Shown: positions 17,951 through 28,508 of the stretch, piece after piece | Position numbering within the stretch: the stretch's first letter is position 1 | Layout: each line of letters starts with the position of its first letter | From: Bacteroidales bacterium | Lineage (GTDB): Bacteria; Bacteroidota; Bacteroidia; Bacteroidales; UBA12077 | Direction of reading: 5' to 3' | DNA: 58,003 nt | NCBI GenBank assembly: GCA_028282785.1 | Contig: JANQHE010000011.1 | Span: 1-58,003 of the forward strand | Notes under the pieces: generated by a model | Databases searched by the model: none | Seen by the model: only the letters and a program-made list of their open reading frames with translations | What the model was told of the DNA's origin: nothing | Translations under genes and position numbers: made by a program

Positions 17951-20900
17951 TTATTCAAGTTCCGGTCTAAATCCTAGAATAAGAACATCATCCACTTGCT
18001 CGAAATCTCCTTTCCAATCCTCGAAACTCCGGTCGAAGTAGGTTTGTTGCTGTTCAAGAGGTAATTTATGTATGGTAAGTAATAAGTGCCTAAATCTCCG
18101 ATATTTATATTTTTTCCCTTCCGGTCCGCCAAACTGGTCAGCATAGCCATCAGAAAACATATAGAAAATATCATTTTTTTGAAGTTTTACTTGTGTTTTA
18201 GTAATTTCATCACTTTCTCCTTCATCCAGCAATCCTACCGAAAACCTATCTCCTCTAATCTCCTCAATTTTATTATTACGAATCATGTATAAAGGTCGGA
18301 AAGCTCCGGCAAATTCTAATTCAGCTTTCTTTTTATCAATAACACAGAGCGCAATATCCATTCCATCCTTTATTCGAGCTTTATCTGCTGTTTTACCAAA
18401 AGTTGTTGCCACACCATTGTTAAGTTGTCTCAAAATTCCTTCCGTATCCTCTATTTTTTGTTCTTCTGTAATATTTCTTAATAACTCAAAACCTATAATT
18501 GACATAAAAGCGCCAGGAACTCCATGACCTGTACAATCAACAACTGCTACAAAAATTTTATCATTTCTTTCATTTATCCAGTAAAAATCTCCACTTACTA
18601 TGTCTTTGGGTTTATAGAGAATAAATGAAGATGGTAAAACAGTTTTGAATTGATCTTTGCTAGGCATCAGAGCCTCTTGAATTCGTTTTGCATATATAAT
18701 ACTATCTGTAATACTTTTGTTTTTAATTGTTAATTCCTCTTTTTGCTTGGCTATTTGCTTGGCTATTTGCTCCTTTTCTTTAAGCTCCTGATTTGATTTT
18801 CTTAATGTTCTTGTCCGATATTGAATTAACCAAAAAATCAATCCCCCGGAAATTAAAATGTAAAGGAAATATGCAAAACTTGTTTTCCATATTGGTGTTT
18901 GAACAATAATATCAATACTTGCACCTTCTTCATTCCAAATATTATCACTATTGGAACCTTTAACTGTAAATGTATACTTCCCCGGTGGTAAGTTAGTGAA
19001 TGTTGCGTACCTTCTATTTCCTAAGTGAATCCATTCCTCTTCAACTCCTTCCAACTTATACGCATAGTTATTTTTTTCAGGAGATGTAAAATCAAGAGCT
19101 GCAAATTCAATGGTTATAAGGTTACTTTTATATGAAACTTCGATTTGTCTGTTTTTTCCAACGGTTAAATTCTGAGAATACTGATCTGAAAGCACTTCAA
19201 CAGCAGTTATTTCAATATTAGGTTTGTTTTGGTTTTTTACAATTGAATCCGGATAAAAAGAATTATAACCTGCTATCCCTCCAAAAAATAACTCACCATC
19301 TTCGGATTTAAATGAAGCTCCATGATTAAACTCAAAGTCCTGTAATCCATCTGAAACTCCAAAATTATTAAAGATTTCTGTTTCAATATTAAATTTAGAC
19401 AATCCTTTATTTGTGCTTATCCATAGATTTCCTGAATCATCACTTAAAATCGAATAAATTAAATTGTTTGATAATCCATCCTTTTCATTATAAACCCTTA
19501 CTTTTTTTGTAGTCAGATCAAATCGGTTTAATCCTGCATTAGTTCCCAGCCAAAGGCAATTATTTAATGTATCCTCGTAAATACAAAAGATCTCATTGCT
19601 ACTAAAACAATCAGAACAATTACTACTGGCTCTCTCAAATCTTTTTAATTTATTTGTTTCAAGATTTAATTGACTTAATCCTCTCTCTGTAGCAATCCAC
19701 AAATCACTATTTTTTGATAACCAAATATCATAGACCAAATTCGAGCCAAGGCTTGTTGAATCTTCAGGATTATGAAAGTAACTAACAGCAGTATCCTCTA
19801 AAATATGATGTAGGCCAAATTTAGATGCCACCCATAAATTATTATTTTGATCTTCAAGTATATTAAATATTCTATTATTCTTTAAAAGATTCTTAATAGT
19901 AACTTTTTCTAATAACTCGAAACTATTTGTCTTTTTATTATAAGAACACAAGCCACTTTGAGTTCCCAACCATATTTTTCCACTTTCATCTTCAAATATT
20001 CGATGAATATAATTATCCATGATATTACCATTTGAAGAATTATATAACTCTATTTTTTTAGTTTTGGGATTGAATATATGTAACCCAGCCCCCCAAGTAC
20101 CAATCCAAATTAGATCATCAATTTTGTAAATAGCTGTTATATAATTGTTTGAAAATAATGGTTTATTATCCTCAGATTTATTATAAAGTTTAAATTTCTT
20201 CTTTTTGTTTTCAACTTTTAATAATCCTTGCACAGTTCCTATCCAAAGAATATTTGTATGATCTTGAAGAATATCTGTAAAAGTAGTGGTAAAAATTAAC
20301 TCATTATTATATAAAAAGCTATTGTAATTTCTAAAGGTTTCTGTTGATTTATCGTATTTGTTTAAACCATCATTTGTAGCTATCCATAAACTGCCTTCTT
20401 TATCCTCGAAGATATCATTTATAATATTACTGCTTAAACTTCTTGTTTTACTTCTATCACTATAAAACCTTGTAAAAGTTTCGGAATCCCAGTTAAACTT
20501 ATTTAACCCGTCCTCAGTTCCTATCCATAAATTATGTTCGCTATCTTCGTATATGGTTTTTACGGCATCATTACTTAAACTCCTTTTATCCTCCGGATTA
20601 TTTCTGTATCTTTTAAATATTTCCAATTTTCGATCGAAATAATTTAACCCATCCTTCGTTCCAACCCAAAGCTGGTTTTTATGATCCTCAAAAATTGAAA
20701 ACTGTGCGTTAACAGAAACAAAATTAAATACATCATTATAATGCTCGTAGTGTCTGAATTTATTACTTCTCGGATTAAATCTTGATAAATAATTCTCTGT
20801 TTTTATCCAGATATAGCCACTCTTATCTTGGTATATGGCATAGATTTCATCTTCACGTAAAGTATTTATATCAGCATGATCAGAAAAAAAATGAGTAAAC

Positions 20901-21253
20901 ACCTCAGAATAAATGTTATATCTATTTAATCCATAATTTGTTCCAACCCAAATATTCCCATCAATATCCTCATAGATACAATTGATAAAATTATTGCTAA
21001 GTGTATTCGTATCAGCAGGATCGTTCTTTAATATTTTAAAATTATAACCGTCAAATTTATTTAATCCATCTTGAGTACCAACCCATATAAAGCCACGACT
21101 ATCCTGAATTAGGCAATTCACACTGGTTTGTGAAAGTCCGCGTTCAATAGTATAATGTTCAGCTTTTAAAACCTGTGCATGACCATTAGCAATAAAGAAA
21201 AATGGGGAAAACCCAATCAGAATAGCAAGTAATATGGAAAGTTGGAGCTTCAT
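17951..21253 (-). CDS. Two-component-type propeller/Y_Y_Y sensor with SpoIIE phosphatase output
   Basis: 1100 residues. A signal-peptide-like N-terminus ends in NGHAQ. About residues 30-690 are repeated propeller units of the two-component-regulator type (pattern EDxxGxLWIGTxxGLNKF, about 14 copies; WIGTEDGLNKF and WIATNDGLNKY are examples). A Y_Y_Y domain (about 720-785; TFTNLPPGKYTFTVKGSN), one membrane helix (about 795-815), a Lys/Glu coiled coil and a PP2C/SpoIIE domain (about 865-1100) follow. Metal-binding motifs are visible in VSGDFYW, VVDCTGHGVPGAFMS and FYMFSDGYADQFGG. Periplasmic ligand sensing probably controls cytoplasmic dephosphorylation of an anti-sigma antagonist, as in partner switching. 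No such partner gene is nearby. Confidence 0.9.
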   Translation of the reverse strand: MKLQLSILLAILIGFSPFFFIANGHAQVLKAEHYTIERGLSQTSVNCLIQDSRGFIWVGTQDGLNKFDGYNFKILKNDPADTNTLSNNFINCIYEDIDGNIWVGTNYGLNRYNIYSEVFTHFFSDHADINTLREDEIYAIYQDKSGYIWIKTENYLSRFNPRSNKFRHYEHYNDVFNFVSVNAQFSIFEDHKNQLWVGTKDGLNYFDRKLEIFKRYRNNPEDKRSLSNDAVKTIYEDSEHNLWIGTEDGLNKFNWDSETFTRFYSDRSKTRSLSSNIINDIFEDKEGSLWIATNDGLNKYDKSTETFRNYNSFLYNNELIFTTTFTDILQDHTNILWIGTVQGLLKVENKKKKFKLYNKSEDNKPLFSNNYITAIYKIDDLIWIGTWGAGLHIFNPKTKKIELYNSSNGNIMDNYIHRIFEDESGKIWLGTQSGLCSYNKKTNSFELLEKVTIKNLLKNNRIFNILEDQNNNLWVASKFGLHHILEDTAVSYFHNPEDSTSLGSNLVYDIWLSKNSDLWIATERGLSQLNLETNKLKRFERASSNCSDCFSSNEIFCIYEDTLNNCLWLGTNAGLNRFDLTTKKVRVYNEKDGLSNNLIYSILSDDSGNLWISTNKGLSKFNIETEIFNNFGVSDGLQDFEFNHGASFKSEDGELFFGGIAGYNSFYPDSIVKNQNKPNIEITAVEVLSDQYSQNLTVGKNRQIEVSYKSNLITIEFAALDFTSPEKNNYAYKLEGVEEEWIHLGNRRYATFTNLPPGKYTFTVKGSNSDNIWNEEGASIDIIVQTPIWKTSFAYFLYILISGGLIFWLIQYRTRTLRKSNQELKEKEQIAKQIAKQKEELTIKNKSITDSIIYAKRIQEALMPSKDQFKTVLPSSFILYKPKDIVSGDFYWINERNDKIFVAVVDCTGHGVPGAFMSIIGFELLRNITEEQKIEDTEGILRQLNNGVATTFGKTADKARIKDGMDIALCVIDKKKAELEFAGAFRPLYMIRNNKIEEIRGDRFSVGLLDEGESDEITKTQVKLQKNDIFYMFSDGYADQFGGPEGKKYKYRRFRHLLLTIHKLPLEQQQTYFDRSFEDWKGDFEQVDDVLILGFRPELE

Positions 21254-21327
21254 TTATTTATTGCTAATTTAATATTTAATAAGGTGAAAGCAAAGTGATA
21301 AACAGATATACTTATTTAAACTAATAA

Positions 21328-23226
21328 TTAATCATTTGCAATTGCACCCGTGTTTCTATTTAATTTTCTATACTTTAAAGAAGGTGAACTGATAAATTCT
21401 CCTAATCCTAAACTATTCCATTTTTGATCAATTTTTCTTATTGTTTCTTCATCTGAAACTACAATATTTGGCCAATCTCTTTTAAAACCATCCCGTTTTA
21501 GTGATTTTCGGGTTGCATCAATAAATATCTTTGAATACGTTTTTTTACTTCCTTTTAGGATTATAGAGTCTCTTTTAGGATCAATATTTCCTGATGAAAT
21601 CCATGCTATCATACTTTTATCTTCAACATCGATTTCCTGATCAACAAAAATTATAATCTTTACTGAAGATGTAACTTCTTGTTGATACAATAATTCAGCC
21701 ATTCTTTCAATTTGTTGTTTGCTTTCTTTTTTTATAGAGACAATTAAAATTCCATATTCTTTAAGTAATTTAATATTAGAAATTTCAGGAGTGACTTTTA
21801 GTTTATCAATGTAAATTTCTTCAGGCACAACAATTTCTATCAAACCCGATTCATCTTTTTCCTCAATAAATTTTACCGTTGCATCTATTCCTAGTTTACT
21901 TCCAAAAGTATATTTCGTGGATGAATGATCCAAAACGTCCAGAGGGCCCGTACTAAAATGAATATCACTTTCAGGATTTAAATTATTATATATTGCTTTA
22001 GCCAATTCATCGTAATTATGAATATCTATATCCTCATCAACTACGATCATGATTTTATTGAACATCATTTGGCCTGCACCCCAAAGAGCATTCATAACCT
22101 TCAAAGCCTGTCCCGGATATGTTTTATTAATTTTTACCACTGTAATGTTATGGGCAACTCCCTCAAAAGGTAAATTATAATCAATTACCTCAGGTAACAT
22201 TGCTAATCGAATAGGGGCCAAAAAAATACGCTCTGTTGCTTTCCCTATCCAGGCATCTTCCATTGGTGGCACCCCAACGATCGTAGCCGGATAAACAGCA
22301 TCTTTTCGGTGAGTTATGCAGGTAACATGAAATTTTGGATACCAATCAGCCAATGAATAAAATCCCGTATGGTCACCGAAAGGTCCTTCCCAAATAAAAT
22401 CTTCCTCAGGATCAACATAACCTTCAATTATTATATCGGCATCAGCGGGAACTTCGATATCTTGTGTTATACATTTTATTAATTCCACCTTTTGTTTCCT
22501 CAAAAATCCTGCTAACAAAAATTCATCTACATTATCTGGAACAGGTGCAGTAGCAGCATATGTATATGCCGGATCACCACCCAAAGCAACAGCAATTGGC
22601 ATCTTTTTGCCTATTTTTTTATATTCATTAAAGTGTCTTGCCCCGACTTTATGTTTATGCCAGTGCATTCCTGTTAAATCTTTCTCAAAAATCTGCATTC
22701 GGTACATCCCAACATTTCTAATTCCCGAAATTGGGTCTTTTGTAATTACCATTGGTAGCGTTACAAACGGACCGCCATCTTCCGGCCAGCATTTTAGTAC
22801 AGGTAACTTGTTTAAGTCAGGATCTTTATAAATTACTTCCTGCGATTTACCTCTACCGGAAATGGTTTTAGGCATCCAAGAGGAAATACTTGATAGTTTG
22901 GGTAAAAGCTTTAACTTATCAAAAACATTTGATTTTGGCCCGGTTATATCAATAAACAATTCCTCAATCTCCTTTCCAAAGTTATCAAGAGAATCTACTC
23001 CTAATGACAGGCACATCCTTTTATAGGAACCCATTGCATTTATAAGCACCGGAAAACCGGTTCCGGTATTTTCAAATAGAAGTGCCTTTCCATTATCTTC
23101 TGATTTGGAGAAGCGATCAACAATCTCAGTTATTTCCAATACAGGATCAACAAATTCCTTAATCCGAATCAGTTCTCCTTCCTTTTCTAATATATCAATA
23201 TATTGAAGTAATGATTTATATGCCAT
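21328..23226 (-). CDS. ubiD: UbiD-family prenylated-FMN decarboxylase
   Basis: 632 residues, longer than E. coli UbiD (about 500) and matching the long Bacteroidota form. Family blocks include GRGKSQEVIYKDPDLNKLPV, GTGFPVLINAMGSYKRM, the cofactor-binding WEGPFGDHTGFYS and the IVGVPPMEDAWIGKATERIF region. The family uses prenylated FMN to decarboxylate aromatic or enoic acids. In this phylum it is usually assigned to menaquinone biosynthesis, which is inference here because no men, mqn or ubiX gene is in the window. It follows eno after 89 bases, but a terminator lies between them, so it may be transcribed separately. Confidence 0.88.
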   Translation of the reverse strand: MAYKSLLQYIDILEKEGELIRIKEFVDPVLEITEIVDRFSKSEDNGKALLFENTGTGFPVLINAMGSYKRMCLSLGVDSLDNFGKEIEELFIDITGPKSNVFDKLKLLPKLSSISSWMPKTISGRGKSQEVIYKDPDLNKLPVLKCWPEDGGPFVTLPMVITKDPISGIRNVGMYRMQIFEKDLTGMHWHKHKVGARHFNEYKKIGKKMPIAVALGGDPAYTYAATAPVPDNVDEFLLAGFLRKQKVELIKCITQDIEVPADADIIIEGYVDPEEDFIWEGPFGDHTGFYSLADWYPKFHVTCITHRKDAVYPATIVGVPPMEDAWIGKATERIFLAPIRLAMLPEVIDYNLPFEGVAHNITVVKINKTYPGQALKVMNALWGAGQMMFNKIMIVVDEDIDIHNYDELAKAIYNNLNPESDIHFSTGPLDVLDHSSTKYTFGSKLGIDATVKFIEEKDESGLIEIVVPEEIYIDKLKVTPEISNIKLLKEYGILIVSIKKESKQQIERMAELLYQQEVTSSVKIIIFVDQEIDVEDKSMIAWISSGNIDPKRDSIILKGSKKTYSKIFIDATRKSLKRDGFKRDWPNIVVSDEETIRKIDQKWNSLGLGEFISSPSLKYRKLNRNTGAIAND

Positions 23227-23257
23227 AAATTTAGTTTGAGTGTAGAGTTGAAATATA

Positions 23258-23296
23258 CAAAAAAAGGCTGAAATCCTTAATCAGTTTTCAGCCTTT
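23258..23296 (-). terminator. Intrinsic terminator after eno
   Basis: Read on the minus strand: AAAGGCTGAAA and TTTCAGCCTTT arms (11 bases, 23296-23286 and 23273-23263), a 12-base loop and a T-run. It lies 20 bases past the eno stop and before the ubiD start. Confidence 0.8.
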
Positions 23297-23315
23297 GATG
23301 AAATATTTAAATTCT

Positions 23316-24611
<1,296 letters not shown>

Positions 24612-24679
24612 TTAAATTAATATTTGTATAAAAACCCAATAAGCCACCAAATTTAGTTAATTTTGGGCACTTTTAACCT

Positions 24680-24708
24680 GCAATATTCATGAATTTCATG
24701 AATATTGC
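24680..24708. promoter_or_regulatory. 29-base perfect palindrome upstream of eno
   Basis: GCAATATTCATGAA and TTCATGAATATTGC, 14-base arms around a single T at 24694. It sits 81 bases ahead of the eno start and just upstream of a candidate -7 box at 24655-24648, after the ribosomal operon's terminator. Its symmetry suits a dimeric DNA-binding regulator, but an RNA hairpin at a transcript end is also possible. Confidence 0.5.
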
Positions 24709-24783
24709 TACTGACGTAGGAAAATTAAAGATTTTTTAAAGTTACTTTTGATTTTCCATTAAAGTAATGTTTAATAAATTCAT

Positions 24784-24811
24784 AAAAAAAGGCGGTTTTT
24801 AACCGCCTTTT
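24784..24811 (-). terminator. Terminator of the ribosomal protein operon
   Basis: On the minus strand AAAAGGCGGTT, a 3-base loop and AACCGCCTTTTTTT: strong GC arms and a T-run, 20 bases past the rplQ stop. It closes the rpsL-to-rplQ block and separates it from eno. Confidence 0.85.
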
Positions 24812-24831
24812 CATTATTTGTGAAGTATGAT

Positions 24832-25668
24832 TTATTCTTCTTTTTTCTTTTCTTCCTTTGCAGGAGCTTCTTCCTCCCCGCCTGCCGGACGGGCAGGTTT
24901 CTTTTCTTCTTTTTTCGCTTCAGCTTTTGGCTCTTCTTTCTCGCCTGCCGGACCTGCCTTGTCGGCAGACGGGCGAGCAGGTTTCACTTCCTTAGCTTCT
25001 ACTTTTTCTGCTTTAGCTTTTGGCTCTTCCTTCTTTTCTTCTTTCTTCTCTTCAGCCTTTGGTTCTTCCTGTTTTACTTCTTCTGTTTCTACCTTAGCTT
25101 CTTCTTTTACTTCAACTTCTGCTTTTGGTTCCTCTACAACAGCAGCTTCTTCAGTCTCGCCTGCCGGATGAGCAGGTTTAACTTCTTCTGTTGTTTCTTC
25201 AGTTGCAACAGCTTCAGTTTGCTCAGCTGCCTGTGCTGCAGGTTTCTTGCCACCTCTTCTACGCCTAGTTGATTTTTTAGCAGTTTCCGCTTTAGCTGCT
25301 AATAAGTTTTCATTATAGTCAACCAACTCAATGATACACATATCAGCATTATCCCCTAAACGTGTTCCTGTTTTAAGTATTCTAGTATAACCACCCGGTC
25401 TGTCAGCAACTTTACCGCTTACTTCTCTGAAAAGCTCAGTCACTGCTTCCTTATTTTGTAAGTAACTAAATACAACCCTTCTTGAGTGAGTTGAATCATC
25501 TTTAGCCTTAGTAATTAAAGGCTCAACATACATTCTTAGTGCTTTTGCTTTTGCAGTTGTAGTCGTAATCCTTTTATGTAATACCAACGACGCTGCCATG
25601 TTTGCCAACATTGCCTTTCTGTGCGCACTCTTTCTTCCTAAGTGGTTAAATGATTTTCTATGTCTCAT
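24832..25668 (-). CDS. rplQ: Ribosomal protein L17 with long charged tail carrying three palindromic peptide inserts
   Basis: The first roughly 118 residues are canonical L17 ([20 protein letters not shown], then a core ending in [10 protein letters not shown]) of the large subunit. They are followed by about 160 residues of K/E/A-rich low-complexity tail, making 278 in all against about 120 in E. coli. Some Bacteroidota L17 proteins have tails, but this one also contains three copies of a GC-rich element read in the same phase: PAHPAGE (165-171), [14 protein letters not shown] (230-243) and PARPAGG (258-264). The tail is probably disordered and solvent-exposed. It is the last gene of the operon, 6 bases after rpoA, with the terminator just downstream. 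Confidence 0.95.
   Translation of the reverse strand: MRHRKSFNHLGRKSAHRKAMLANMAASLVLHKRITTTTAKAKALRMYVEPLITKAKDDSTHSRRVVFSYLQNKEAVTELFREVSGKVADRPGGYTRILKTGTRLGDNADMCIIELVDYNENLLAAKAETAKKSTRRRRGGKKPAAQAAEQTEAVATEETTEEVKPAHPAGETEEAAVVEEPKAEVEVKEEAKVETEEVKQEEPKAEEKKEEKKEEPKAKAEKVEAKEVKPARPSADKAGPAGEKEEPKAEAKKEEKKPARPAGGEEEAPAKEEKKKEE
24877..24897 (-). repeat. Short form of the GC-rich palindromic coding element in rplQ
   Basis: 21 bases on the coding (minus) strand, CCTGCCCGTCC then GGCAGGCGGG, which form a CCTGCC/GGCAGG hairpin. It starts on a codon boundary and encodes PARPAGG at L17 residues 258-264. Confidence 0.8.
24940..24981 (-). repeat. Long form of the GC-rich palindromic coding element in rplQ
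   Basis: 42 bases; the coding-strand sequence is identical to the copy in the helicase gene at 49301-49342. CTCGCC and GGCGAG end arms enclose an inner CTGCC-GACAA-GGCAG hairpin. It is in frame and encodes [14 protein letters not shown] at L17 residues 230-243. Confidence 0.9.
25156..25176 (-). repeat. Second short form of the palindromic coding element in rplQ
   Basis: 21 bases on the minus strand, CCTGCTCATCC then GGCAGGCGAG. It is in the same phase as the other copies and encodes PAHPAGE at L17 residues 165-171. One arm has drifted, so the hairpin is weaker. Confidence 0.75.
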
Positions 25669-25674
25669 TTCCTT

Positions 25675-26667
25675 TTACTCTTTGTCTAATTTATACTTAG
25701 TTATGTCCATTCCAAATGTTAAATTCATTTGGCTAAGTAAATCTTCTAATTCGGTTAATGACTTTTTACCAAAGTTTCTGAACTTCAATAAATCGTTTTT
25801 ATTATATTTAACCAGATCTCCTAATGTATCAACTTCAGCAGCTTTTAAGCAATTTAGTGCTCTTACTGAAAGATCCATATCAACCAATCTAGTTTTTAGA
25901 AGCTGACGCATATGCAATACTTCCTCATCGAATTCTTCGTTAGCATACTTTTCATCCGAATCAAGTGTGATTTTTTCATCAGAGAATAACATTAAATGAT
26001 AAATCAGAATCTTAGCTGCTTCTTTTAATGCTTCTTTTGGATGAATTGATCCATCAGATTCAATTTCAAAAATTAATTTTTCGAAGTCGGTTTTTTGCTC
26101 AACACGATAGTTTTCAATAGTGTATTTTACGTTCTTGATTGGAGTATAAATAGAATCTATAGCGATAATGCCAAATTCTCCATCAACCGGTTTGTTTTCT
26201 TCAGAAGGAACATATCCTCTACCTTTGTTTACAGATATTTCCATTTGAAGTTTTACATCTGGTTCCATCTCACAAATAACGTGATCAGGATTTAAAACCT
26301 TAAAATTGGTTGAAAAGTTATTTATATCTCCGGCTTTAAATTCATTCTGCCCTGTTATAGTTACAGTAAATTTCTCATCTTCTGCTTCTTCTACATTGCA
26401 TTTAAAGCGCACTTGCTTTAAGTTAAGGATAATCTCACTAACATCTTGAACTACACCTGCAATAGTAGAAAATTCGTGTTCTACACCTTCAACTTTAATT
26501 GCAGTAATGGCGTATCCTTCCAATGAAGATAAAAGAATCCTTCTTAAAGAATTGCCGACGGTTATTCCATATCCTGGTTCTAAGGGACGAAACTCAAACT
26601 TACCGTAGGTTTCGTTTGCTTCAACCATTATGACCTTATCGGGCTTTTGAAATGCTAAAATTGCCAT
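25675..26667 (-). CDS. rpoA: RNA polymerase alpha subunit
   Basis: 330 residues, standard length. The N-terminal assembly domain ([20 protein letters not shown] and [20 protein letters not shown]) dimerises to nucleate beta and beta' binding. A linker leads to the C-terminal domain (about 250-325; [20 protein letters not shown], then [16 protein letters not shown]) that contacts upstream promoter DNA and activators. It lies between rpsD and rplQ as in the bacterial alpha operon. Confidence 0.97.
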   Translation of the reverse strand: MAILAFQKPDKVIMVEANETYGKFEFRPLEPGYGITVGNSLRRILLSSLEGYAITAIKVEGVEHEFSTIAGVVQDVSEIILNLKQVRFKCNVEEAEDEKFTVTITGQNEFKAGDINNFSTNFKVLNPDHVICEMEPDVKLQMEISVNKGRGYVPSEENKPVDGEFGIIAIDSIYTPIKNVKYTIENYRVEQKTDFEKLIFEIESDGSIHPKEALKEAAKILIYHLMLFSDEKITLDSDEKYANEEFDEEVLHMRQLLKTRLVDMDLSVRALNCLKAAEVDTLGDLVKYNKNDLLKFRNFGKKSLTELEDLLSQMNLTFGMDITKYKLDKE

Positions 26668-26686
26668 AAATAATGAGTAATTATTT

Positions 26687-27295
26687 TTATTTAGAATATA
26701 ATTCTACGATTAACTGTTCTTTAATATTCTCAGGAATTTCTGATCTTTCTGGTACATTTAAAAATTTACCAGCCATTTGATCATTATCCCATTCTAACCA
26801 AGAATATTTATTGTAACGAGCTGATGATAAACTATTTGTTATAGCCTCAAGAGATTTTGATTTTTCTCTAACACCAATGATATCGTTAGCTTTAACAGTA
26901 TAAGATGGAACATTAACAACATGTCCATTAACTGTGATATGTTTATGAGTAACAAACTGTCTTGCAGCAGCTCTTGTAGGAGCAATACCCATTCTGAACA
27001 CTACGTTATCCAAACGAGATTCTAATAACTGCAACAAGTTTTCACCAGTAATACCTTTTTTTCTTGACGCTTGTTCGAATAAGTTAAAGAATTGCTTTTC
27101 TAAAACACCATACGTGTATTTAGCTTTTTGCTTTTCCATTAACTGAATACCGTATTCAGACACTTTTTTTCTTCTTTTATTCGCACCTTGTTCTCCGGGA
27201 GGATAATTTTTCTTCTCAAAATGTTTATCAGGTCCGTAAACGGGTTCTCCTAATTTCCTCGCTATTTTCGATTTTGGTCCAATATATCTAGCCAT
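26687..27295 (-). CDS. rpsD: Ribosomal protein S4
   Basis: 202 residues. It binds 16S rRNA early in 30S assembly. N-terminal [20 protein letters not shown]; the S4 RNA-binding domain begins at [20 protein letters not shown] (about 92-111) and continues through [16 protein letters not shown]. No CxxC zinc motif is present in the N-terminal part, so this is the zinc-free type. It follows rpsK in the alpha operon order. Confidence 0.97.
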   Translation of the reverse strand: MARYIGPKSKIARKLGEPVYGPDKHFEKKNYPPGEQGANKRRKKVSEYGIQLMEKQKAKYTYGVLEKQFFNLFEQASRKKGITGENLLQLLESRLDNVVFRMGIAPTRAAARQFVTHKHITVNGHVVNVPSYTVKANDIIGVREKSKSLEAITNSLSSARYNKYSWLEWDNDQMAGKFLNVPERSEIPENIKEQLIVELYSK

Positions 27296-27340
27296 GAATC
27301 TTAATATTAATCTTTTTCAATCAACTAATTTAAACACGTA

Positions 27341-27730
27341 TTAAACTCTTCTACGTGCTGGTGGACGACAACCATTATGTGGTAATGGAGTTACATCGGT
27401 AATTTCGGTAACTTCAATTCCTGCATTATGGATAGTACGGATAGCAGACTCTCTACCAGCACCAGGCCCTTTTACAAATACTTTTACTTTTCTCAACCCT
27501 AAGTCGTAAGCTACTTTTGCGCAATCTTCAGCTGCCATTTGTGCTGCATAAGGGGTGTTTTTCTTTGATCCTCTAAAACCCATTTTTCCGGACGAAGACC
27601 AAGAAATTACCTGTCCATTATTATTTGTTAATGAAATAATAATGTTATTAAAAGAAGCATGAATGTGCGCTTGTCCTGAAGCTTCAACCTTTACAACTCT
27701 TTTCCTAGATGATCCAGTCTTTTTTGCCAT
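27341..27730 (-). CDS. rpsK: Ribosomal protein S11
   Basis: 129 residues. Forms the 30S platform and lines the mRNA exit. Signature blocks are [55 protein letters not shown] and the C-terminal [18 protein letters not shown]. It starts 11 bases after rpsM. Confidence 0.97.
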   Translation of the reverse strand: MAKKTGSSRKRVVKVEASGQAHIHASFNNIIISLTNNNGQVISWSSSGKMGFRGSKKNTPYAAQMAAEDCAKVAYDLGLRKVKVFVKGPGAGRESAIRTIHNAGIEVTEITDVTPLPHNGCRPPARRRV

Positions 27731-27741
27731 TTCCTTAACTA

Positions 27742-28119
27742 TTATTTAGTTGCTTTCTTTTTATTAGCAATCGTTTTCTTTTTTCCTTTTCTGGTTCTCG
27801 CGTTATTCTTTGTACTTTGTCCTCTTACAGGAAGACCAATACGATGACGAATACCTCTGTAACAACCAATATCCATTAATCGTTTAATGTTCATTTGAGT
27901 TTCAGAACGCAAAGCACCTTCAACTTTGTACTTTTCGTTCACTACTTTTCTGACTTGTGCAATATGCTCGTCGTTCCAGTCTTTTACTTTTATATCATGA
28001 TCAATTCCCGCTTCATCTAAAATAGCTTCTGCAGTACTACGACCAATTCCGTAGATATAGGTTAAACCTATTACACCTCTTTTATTCTTTGGTAAATCTA
28101 CTCCAACAATTCTTGCCAT
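27742..28119 (-). CDS. rpsM: Ribosomal protein S13
   Basis: 125 residues. 30S head protein contacting the 50S subunit and P-site t[23 protein letters not shown] at the N-terminus, the helix-turn-helix region [12 protein letters not shown] and the tail [16 protein letters not shown] followed by RTRKGKKKT are diagnostic. It opens the alpha part of the block, behind rpmJ. Confidence 0.97.
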   Translation of the reverse strand: MARIVGVDLPKNKRGVIGLTYIYGIGRSTAEAILDEAGIDHDIKVKDWNDEHIAQVRKVVNEKYKVEGALRSETQMNIKRLMDIGCYRGIRHRIGLPVRGQSTKNNARTRKGKKKTIANKKKATK

Positions 28120-28157
28120 AAATCTTTTTTAAAAATTAAAAGTACAAAAATAATAAT

Positions 28158-28274
28158 TTATCCCTGACGCTGTTTAAACTTGGGGTTTTTTTTGTTAATA
28201 ACGTATAGTCTACCTTTGCGTCTAACAATTTTGCAATCGCTACTGCGTTTCTTAACAGATGCTCTGACTTTCAT
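28158..28274 (-). CDS. rpmJ: Ribosomal protein L36, zinc-free variant
   Basis: 38 residues: [20 protein letters not shown] then [18 protein letters not shown]. It sits 12 bases after infA and ahead of rpsM, the conserved location. The usual zinc ligands C11, C14, C27 and H32 are reduced to Cys14 alone (Ser11, Asn27, no His), so it cannot hold zinc in the normal way. This matches the C-minus L36 form. Confidence 0.93.
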   Translation of the reverse strand: MKVRASVKKRSSDCKIVRRKGRLYVINKKNPKFKQRQG

Positions 28275-28286
28275 TTCTCAATTTTT

Positions 28287-28505
28287 TTATTTATATCTAT
28301 ATGTTATTCTTCCCTTTGTAAGATCATAAGGAGACATTTCAACCTTAACTTTATCTCCGGGTAAAATTTTAATGTAATGCATTCTCATTTTACCAGAAAT
28401 ATGAGCTGTTATTACGTGACCATTTTCAAGCTCGACTCTAAACATTGCGTTTGATAAAGCTTCAATAATAGTTCCGTCTTGTTCAATCGAAGGTTGTTTT
28501 GCCAT
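28287..28505 (-). CDS. infA: Translation initiation factor IF-1
   Basis: 72 residues, a single OB fold that blocks the A site during initiation. [40 protein letters not shown] and the C-terminal [12 protein letters not shown] are typical. It lies 3 bases after the map stop and before rpmJ. Confidence 0.97.
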   Translation of the reverse strand: MAKQPSIEQDGTIIEALSNAMFRVELENGHVITAHISGKMRMHYIKILPGDKVKVEMSPYDLTKGRITYRYK

Positions 28506-28508
28506 AAA

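Noticed and set aside
24820-25272. Plus-strand open frames of 150 and 114 codons opposite rplQ
   Set aside because: They are Phe/Ser-rich antisense images of the K/E-rich L17 tail and have no promoter or conserved content.
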